Assembly (NCBI GenBank): GCA_019348475.1 | Contig: JAHWJJ010000113.1 | Location: 1-10,402 of the forward strand | Reading direction: 5' to 3' | DNA length: 10,402 nucleotides | Origin: Gemmatimonadota bacterium | GTDB taxonomy: Bacteria; Gemmatimonadota; Gemmatimonadetes; Longimicrobiales; Longimicrobiaceae | Shown: piece by piece, positions 7,366 through 10,402 of the stretch | Layout of the letters: every line of letters starts with the position of its first letter | Numbering within the stretch: position 1 is the stretch's first letter | The notes under the pieces: model-generated | Databases searched by the model: none | What the model saw: the letters and a program-made list of their open reading frames with translations, nothing else | What the model was told of the DNA's origin: nothing | Made by a program: the position numbers and the translations under genes

Positions 7366-7552
7366 CGGCCGGAGGCGGACCGGATGGCATCGGCAGGGTG
7401 CCGGCGTCCCTTGGCAAAGAGGATGCTGCTGGCGAGGGGACGGGATCCGCATTTTTGGAGGGGCAGGGATCGAGGTGTCGCGGCGGAGGGCCGCGGGGGC
7501 ACATCATCCACCCGATCGCGATCCGTAAAAGGCCGCCCCGGCTGGACGCTGG
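7366..7552 (+). repeat. Dispersed ~200-bp repeat, copy C
   Basis: A direct repeat of copy B and inverted to copy A. Identical landmarks with B include GGAGGCGGACCGGATGG at the left and CCGCCCCGGCTGGACGCTGG at the right end (7533-7552). Its centre has a shorter T-run (ATTTTTGG) than the complement of copy A (six Ts), one of several frame-breaking indels. CGCGGCGGAGGGCCGCG (about 7479-7495) gives a GCGGC/GCCGC-type hairpin at the place where copy A has CGGCGG/CCGCCG, a hint of conserved structure. Confidence 0.85.
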
Positions 7553-7574
7553 AATAGACGAAGGGGGACTCCGT

Positions 7575-7607
7575 GGAAGGATTGCAGCTGCAGTCGCCGT
7601 TCCTTCC
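7575..7607 (-). terminator. Stem-loop just after the sigma-54 activator gene
   Basis: GGAAGGA (7575-7581) and TCCTTCC (7601-7607) form a 7-bp stem whose 19-nt loop contains the palindrome TGCAGCTGCA. It starts 5 nt after the stop codon on the minus strand. With no T-run behind it, it may be an inefficient terminator or a 3' stabiliser. Confidence 0.3.
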
Positions 7608-7612
7608 CGAGC

Positions 7613-8623
7613 TCAGCCGATGCGGCGGAGCTTCTGGCGCAGGGTGTTGCGGTGGATGCCCAGGATCTCGGCGGCGTGGCCGAGGTTGCCGTCCGTGAGC
7701 GAGAGCGCGCGGCGGATATGGCGCTCCTCCACCTCGCGCAGGGAAAGGAAGGGGCCGTCCGCGGCGTGGGGGGCGTCGGGGCGCGCGGGCCCGGCGTCGC
7801 CGCGCACCTCGGGCGCCAGGTGTTCGGGAAGCAGGGTGTCGCCGTCCTGCACCAGCAGCGCGCGCTGGATGACGTTGCGCAGCTGGCGGACGTTGCCGGG
7901 CCACGCGTACGCGCGCAGAAACCCGAGCGTGGCATCGGCGATCAGCGGCACGGGGCGCCCCAGCTCGCCCGCGTACTCGCTGGCGAAGTGGCGCGCCAGC
8001 AGCTCCACGTCGTTCCCCCGCTCGCGCAGCGCGGGCAGGTGCACGGTGACCACGGCCAGGCGGTAGTACAGGTCCTCGCGAAACCGCCCCGCCAGCACCT
8101 CCGCCAGCAGGTCGCGGTTGGTGGCGGCCACCACCCGCACGTCCACCTGCACGGGAACGTCGCCGCCCACGCGTTCGATCTCGTTCTCCTGCAGGGCGCG
8201 CAGGATCTTGGCCTGCATGGCGGGGCTCATGTCGCCCACCTCGTCCAGGAAGAGCGTTCCCCCGCTGGCCCGCTCGAAGCGCCCCACCCGCCGCGCCACC
8301 GCGCCGGTAAAGGCGCCGCGCTCGTGCCCGAACAGCTCCGTCTCCAGCAGCGTCTCGGTGATGGCGGCGCAGTTGACGGCGACGAACGGACCCCCGGCGC
8401 GCAGCCCCTGGTCGTGGATGATGCGGGCCAGCAGCTCCTTTCCCGTGCCGCTCTCCCCCTGCACCAGCACGCCGGCCAGGCTGGGCGCCACGCGCCGGGC
8501 CACGGAGAGCGCGCCCATCATCCCCACGCTGCTCCCCACCAGCGGCGTGCGCGCCCGGGCGGGGGCGCCTCGGGACCGCGCGACGGCGGTGTACGTGTGC
8601 GTCTGGCCGGCCGGCTTGAGCAT
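7613..8623 (-). CDS. Sigma-54-dependent transcriptional activator (NtrC family) without receiver domain
   Basis: An enhancer-binding protein that would remodel RNA polymerase-sigma-54 by ATP hydrolysis. Numbered from the ATG at 8623 (336 aa): residues 28-260 are the AAA+ domain, with VGSS at its start, Walker A GESGTGKE (56-63), an intact sigma-54 contact loop GAFTGA (103-108), Walker B TLFLDE (123-128), the arginine-containing FREDLYYRL (181-189) and WPGNVRQL (241-248). Residues 311-336 are a Fis-type helix-turn-helix ([22 protein letters not shown] region). The N-terminal 27 residues hold no receiver, GAF or PAS domain, so it is PspF-like in layout and must be controlled by a partner, by its own amount, or not at all. 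An in-frame GTG at 8629 adds two residues; I prefer the ATG because AGG lies 5 nt before it. It starts about 34 bp after gspK and is probably cotranscribed with it. The family is certain; its target promoters are unknown. Confidence 0.93.
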   Translation of the reverse strand: MLKPAGQTHTYTAVARSRGAPARARTPLVGSSVGMMGALSVARRVAPSLAGVLVQGESGTGKELLARIIHDQGLRAGGPFVAVNCAAITETLLETELFGHERGAFTGAVARRVGRFERASGGTLFLDEVGDMSPAMQAKILRALQENEIERVGGDVPVQVDVRVVAATNRDLLAEVLAGRFREDLYYRLAVVTVHLPALRERGNDVELLARHFASEYAGELGRPVPLIADATLGFLRAYAWPGNVRQLRNVIQRALLVQDGDTLLPEHLAPEVRGDAGPARPDAPHAADGPFLSLREVEERHIRRALSLTDGNLGHAAEILGIHRNTLRQKLRRIG

Positions 8624-8657
8624 CTGCACCTGTCGTGGTCTGTCGCTGCGGGACCGC

Positions 8658-9578
8658 TTACCGTTCCACCACGTTCACCAGCACGTACTTTCCCGCCCCG
8701 CCCATGGCCGCCACGGCGCGGATGCGCGCCCGCACCGGCGACCCCTCGGGCGCCGCCTCCGCCACCAGCTCCGCCTGCGCGGGGCTGAAGGCCACCGCGG
8801 CCAGGAACGCCGCCATCTCCCCCGCCAGGCGGCTGCGCTCGTGCCGCGGCAGCGCGGCGGAGACCTCGTACGGGCTCAGGAACGGCGCCGTGGCGCGCCG
8901 GCGCGCCACGGCCTCCGCCGCGTCCGGGCCGATCCCGGGCAGGGTGCGCAGCACGGGGACGGGGGCGGAGTTCAGGTTGATGCGCCCGTCGCTGGCCACC
9001 GTGAGGTACGGCGCCGCCCGCGCGTACTCGGCGAACCCGATCCCCGGCACCTCGCGCAGCGCCTGGACCGAGGCGAAGGCGCCGCGCGGAGGCAGGCGCA
9101 GGGTCTGCGCGGAGTCCGCCGCCGCGGGGACGAAGGCCGGCGCGTGCGCCAGCCGCCAGCGGACGATCGCCGCCGCCATCTCCCGCGCCCGCTCCGGCGC
9201 GATCCCCGCCGCGGCGAACACCTCCCGCAGCGCGCCCTCGCCGGCCAGGTTCAGCTGCACCCGGGCGCGGGCGTCGGTGACTCGCGCGGTCACGGCGACC
9301 TCCTCCAGGCGGGCGGCCAGCGCCGGCGCCAGCAGGGTGTCCGCGGCGGGCGCGGCCCCGGTGGCGCTCTGGGCCGCCAGTTTGGCGCGCAGCGCGTCCT
9401 CCGCCCTGGCCAGCCCACCGCGCGCCGCCCACTTCGCCCGGGCCGATGCGCGGGCGTTGGCGGCGGCGCGCTGGTCCGCGCGCACGCCGGCGTGCACCTC
9501 CAGCGCGAGCGCGGAGCCCAGCACGATCACCCAGAGCACCGCCACCAGGACGAAGCCGCGCCGGTCACAGAGGCGCAT
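8658..9578 (-). CDS. gspK: Type II secretion minor pseudopilin GspK
   Basis: This would be part of the pseudopilus-tip complex (GspK with GspI and GspJ) that helps push folded substrates through the outer-membrane secretin. The 306 residues begin with a class III signal, [16 protein letters not shown], with cleavage by the prepilin peptidase after Gly8. The fifth mature residue is Ala, not the usual Glu, which is the known peculiarity of GspK. The hydrophobic helix is followed by a long soluble domain with VQLNLAG (107-113), the GspK-typical [18 protein letters not shown] (200-217) and a helix-hairpin-helix-like repeat also seen at [12 protein letters not shown] (175-186). Length is near the family norm. 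The gene overlaps the 3' end of gspJ by 14 bp and has AAGGA 6 nt before its ATG, which implies translational coupling. The usual gspL/gspM do not follow; a sigma-54 activator does. Confidence 0.9.
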   Translation of the reverse strand: MRLCDRRGFVLVAVLWVIVLGSALALEVHAGVRADQRAAANARASARAKWAARGGLARAEDALRAKLAAQSATGAAPAADTLLAPALAARLEEVAVTARVTDARARVQLNLAGEGALREVFAAAGIAPERAREMAAAIVRWRLAHAPAFVPAAADSAQTLRLPPRGAFASVQALREVPGIGFAEYARAAPYLTVASDGRINLNSAPVPVLRTLPGIGPDAAEAVARRRATAPFLSPYEVSAALPRHERSRLAGEMAAFLAAVAFSPAQAELVAEAAPEGSPVRARIRAVAAMGGAGKYVLVNVVER

Positions 9579-10230
9579 CGCCGATCCTTTCCGGGCGCAT
9601 GGGCGCGGGGCGCAGGGGGACGGCGACTGGCAGCCGCAGCGCGTCGGGGAGCCCGTCCCCCGCCGGATCGTTCGCCCGTTCCGGCGCGGGAAGGACGACC
9701 AGCTCCAGCGCTTCGGGAAGCGTCCGCTCCGAGTCCCAGGCGTCCAGCCACGCGTCCTTCCTGCGCACCTTTGCGCGGTAGCGCACGTCCAGCCCCACGG
9801 CGGCGGGGGCCAGGGACAGCGTGTCCGTGCGCTCCCCGTCGCGCCGCTCCGCCGGGGCGATCTCCGCCAGCAGGCCGTGCGGCTGGCGCGTGCGGTCCCG
9901 CTCGATCCACAGCGTCAGCCGGTGGCGTCCGGGGTAGAGCGCCCCGCCGTCGTCCACCGTAAAGCTCAGCTCGTCCACGGAGAGCGGGCCGATGCGGCGG
10001 TCGCGGCCGCGGAAGGGTCCGGAGCCCTCCCACAGGGAGGCGGCGCGCAGCCATCCGTCCAGCGCGCCCCGCACGGCCGGGCCCGGGATGCGCTCCGCGC
10101 GGTCGCGCGCCACCGCCGCGCGCCCGTCCGCGACCCCGGCCAGCACCCCGTATCCCGCCGCCGCCACGACGCCGCCCACCACCAGCGCGACGACGACCTC
10201 GACCAGGGTGAAGCCGGCGCGGCGGATCAT
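9565..10230 (-). CDS. gspJ: Type II secretion minor pseudopilin GspJ
   Basis: This 221-residue pseudopilin is expected to sit at the pseudopilus tip beside GspK and GspI. It has a textbook class III signal, RRAG|FTLVEVVVALVVGG, with Gly at -1, Phe at +1 and Glu at +5, followed by a hydrophobic helix to about residue 31. The soluble domain contains LDVRYRAKV, then a spaced Trp pair (WLDAWDSERTLPEALEL), a pattern seen in GspJ proteins, and a mostly beta-type C-terminus. The ATG at 10230 has GGAG about 10 nt upstream, a rather long spacing. Its stop lies inside gspK. Upstream is a hairpin-repeat stretch rather than an adjoining pseudopilin gene, so this operon part may be separated from gspG/H/I. 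Confidence is high for a pseudopilin, somewhat lower for J rather than I. Confidence 0.85.
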   Translation of the reverse strand: MIRRAGFTLVEVVVALVVGGVVAAAGYGVLAGVADGRAAVARDRAERIPGPAVRGALDGWLRAASLWEGSGPFRGRDRRIGPLSVDELSFTVDDGGALYPGRHRLTLWIERDRTRQPHGLLAEIAPAERRDGERTDTLSLAPAAVGLDVRYRAKVRRKDAWLDAWDSERTLPEALELVVLPAPERANDPAGDGLPDALRLPVAVPLRPAPMRPERIGDAPL

Positions 10231-10250
10231 GCCTGGCCAGCTCCGGGCAG

Positions 10251-10303
10251 GCCCCCTCCGCTCGCTCAGGCTCGCACCTCCCCCGAAACTGCCGGGGGAG
10301 GTT
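10251..10303. repeat. Hairpin-forming interspersed repeat, copy 1
   Basis: Begins GCCCCCTCCGCTCGCTCAGG and ends in a perfect 9-bp stem, ACCTCCCCC (10276-10284) with GGGGGAGGT (10294-10302), around a 9-nt loop. The first 34 bases are identical to the second copy 98 bp downstream. It lies just upstream of gspJ. On the plus strand TTGTTT follows the stem, so it could also stop antisense transcription. It resembles REP/BIME-type intergenic elements. Confidence 0.8.
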
Positions 10304-10348
10304 GTTTCGCGGGCAAAGTTCGAGGCCAGTGGCGGGTGCGGCGCCAGG

Positions 10349-10402
10349 GCCCCCTCCGCTCGCTCAGGCTCGCACCTCCCCCAAAAACCCCTGGGGGAGG
10401 TT
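10349..10402. repeat. Hairpin-forming interspersed repeat, copy 2 (reaches window end)
   Basis: A direct copy of the element at 10251-10303. The stem ACCTCCCCC (10374-10382) / GGGGGAGGT (10393-10401) is conserved while the 10-nt loop (AAAAACCCCT) differs entirely from copy 1. The element runs to the window edge, so its right end may continue. Confidence 0.8.

Noticed and set aside
6965..7528. Short open frames inside repeat copies B and C with similar peptides (RVRRPEADRMG-like)
   Set aside because: The shared peptide is lost after frame-breaking indels between copies A, B and C, so the similarity is at DNA level.
8118..9962. A 614-codon plus-strand open frame across the activator and pseudopilin genes
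   Set aside because: Ser/Arg/Pro-rich with no recognisable motif, and antisense to three well-supported genes.
10313..10328. Sigma-54 promoter-like TGGCCTCGAACTTTGC (minus strand) upstream of gspJ
   Set aside because: The GG and GC elements are separated by 11 rather than the required 10 bases, and the gap lies between two hairpin repeats; it is not reliable without transcript data.

Overview
This is a very GC-rich bacterial chromosomal segment. Alanine- and arginine-rich proteins, a diderm-type secretion apparatus, a lipoprotein and a YadA-head/S74 surface protein all point to a Gram-negative-type cell envelope. My best guess at lineage is a Gemmatimonadota bacterium of the Longimicrobium kind, but this is inference from composition and gene types; no marker gene is present.

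Layout. (1) Positions 1-1224, plus strand: the 3' part of a YadA-head/peptidase-S74 surface or tail-fibre-like protein, a strong hairpin, then a small lipoprotein of unknown function. (2) 1225-1806: no convincing gene. It holds one copy (A) of a roughly 200-bp dispersed repeat, a CATCACTCC-type low-complexity tract, a short minisatellite of 13/14-bp units and a hairpin that probably ends the next gene. (3) 1807-6759, minus strand: one giant exported multicopper oxidase of 1650 aa, the size and architecture of MofA/MnxG-type proteins linked to Mn(II) oxidation. All ten expected copper-ligand histidines, the type-1 cysteine and an axial methionine can be located, but in the order C-D-A-B rather than A-B-C-D. 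(4) 6760-7612: no convincing gene. It holds the oxidase leader with two 17-bp operator-like dyads, then two more copies (B, C) of the 200-bp repeat, inverted relative to copy A, so the family brackets the oxidase gene. (5) 7613-10230, minus strand: type II secretion minor pseudopilins GspJ and GspK (genes overlapping by 14 bp) followed closely by a sigma-54 activator without a receiver domain. (6) 10231-10402: two direct copies of a different, hairpin-forming 53-54-bp repeat.

How it may work together (inference): the oxidase has a Sec-type signal peptide and would fold and load copper in the periplasm. The neighbouring pseudopilins belong to a type II secretion system, the kind of machine reported to be needed for export of Mn-oxidizing activity in Pseudomonas putida. 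The sigma-54 activator could control the secretion operon or a distant regulon; I found no good sigma-54 promoter in the window. The most notable item is the giant oxidase with its permuted copper motifs, its operator-like leader and its bracketing by an uncharacterised repeat family.
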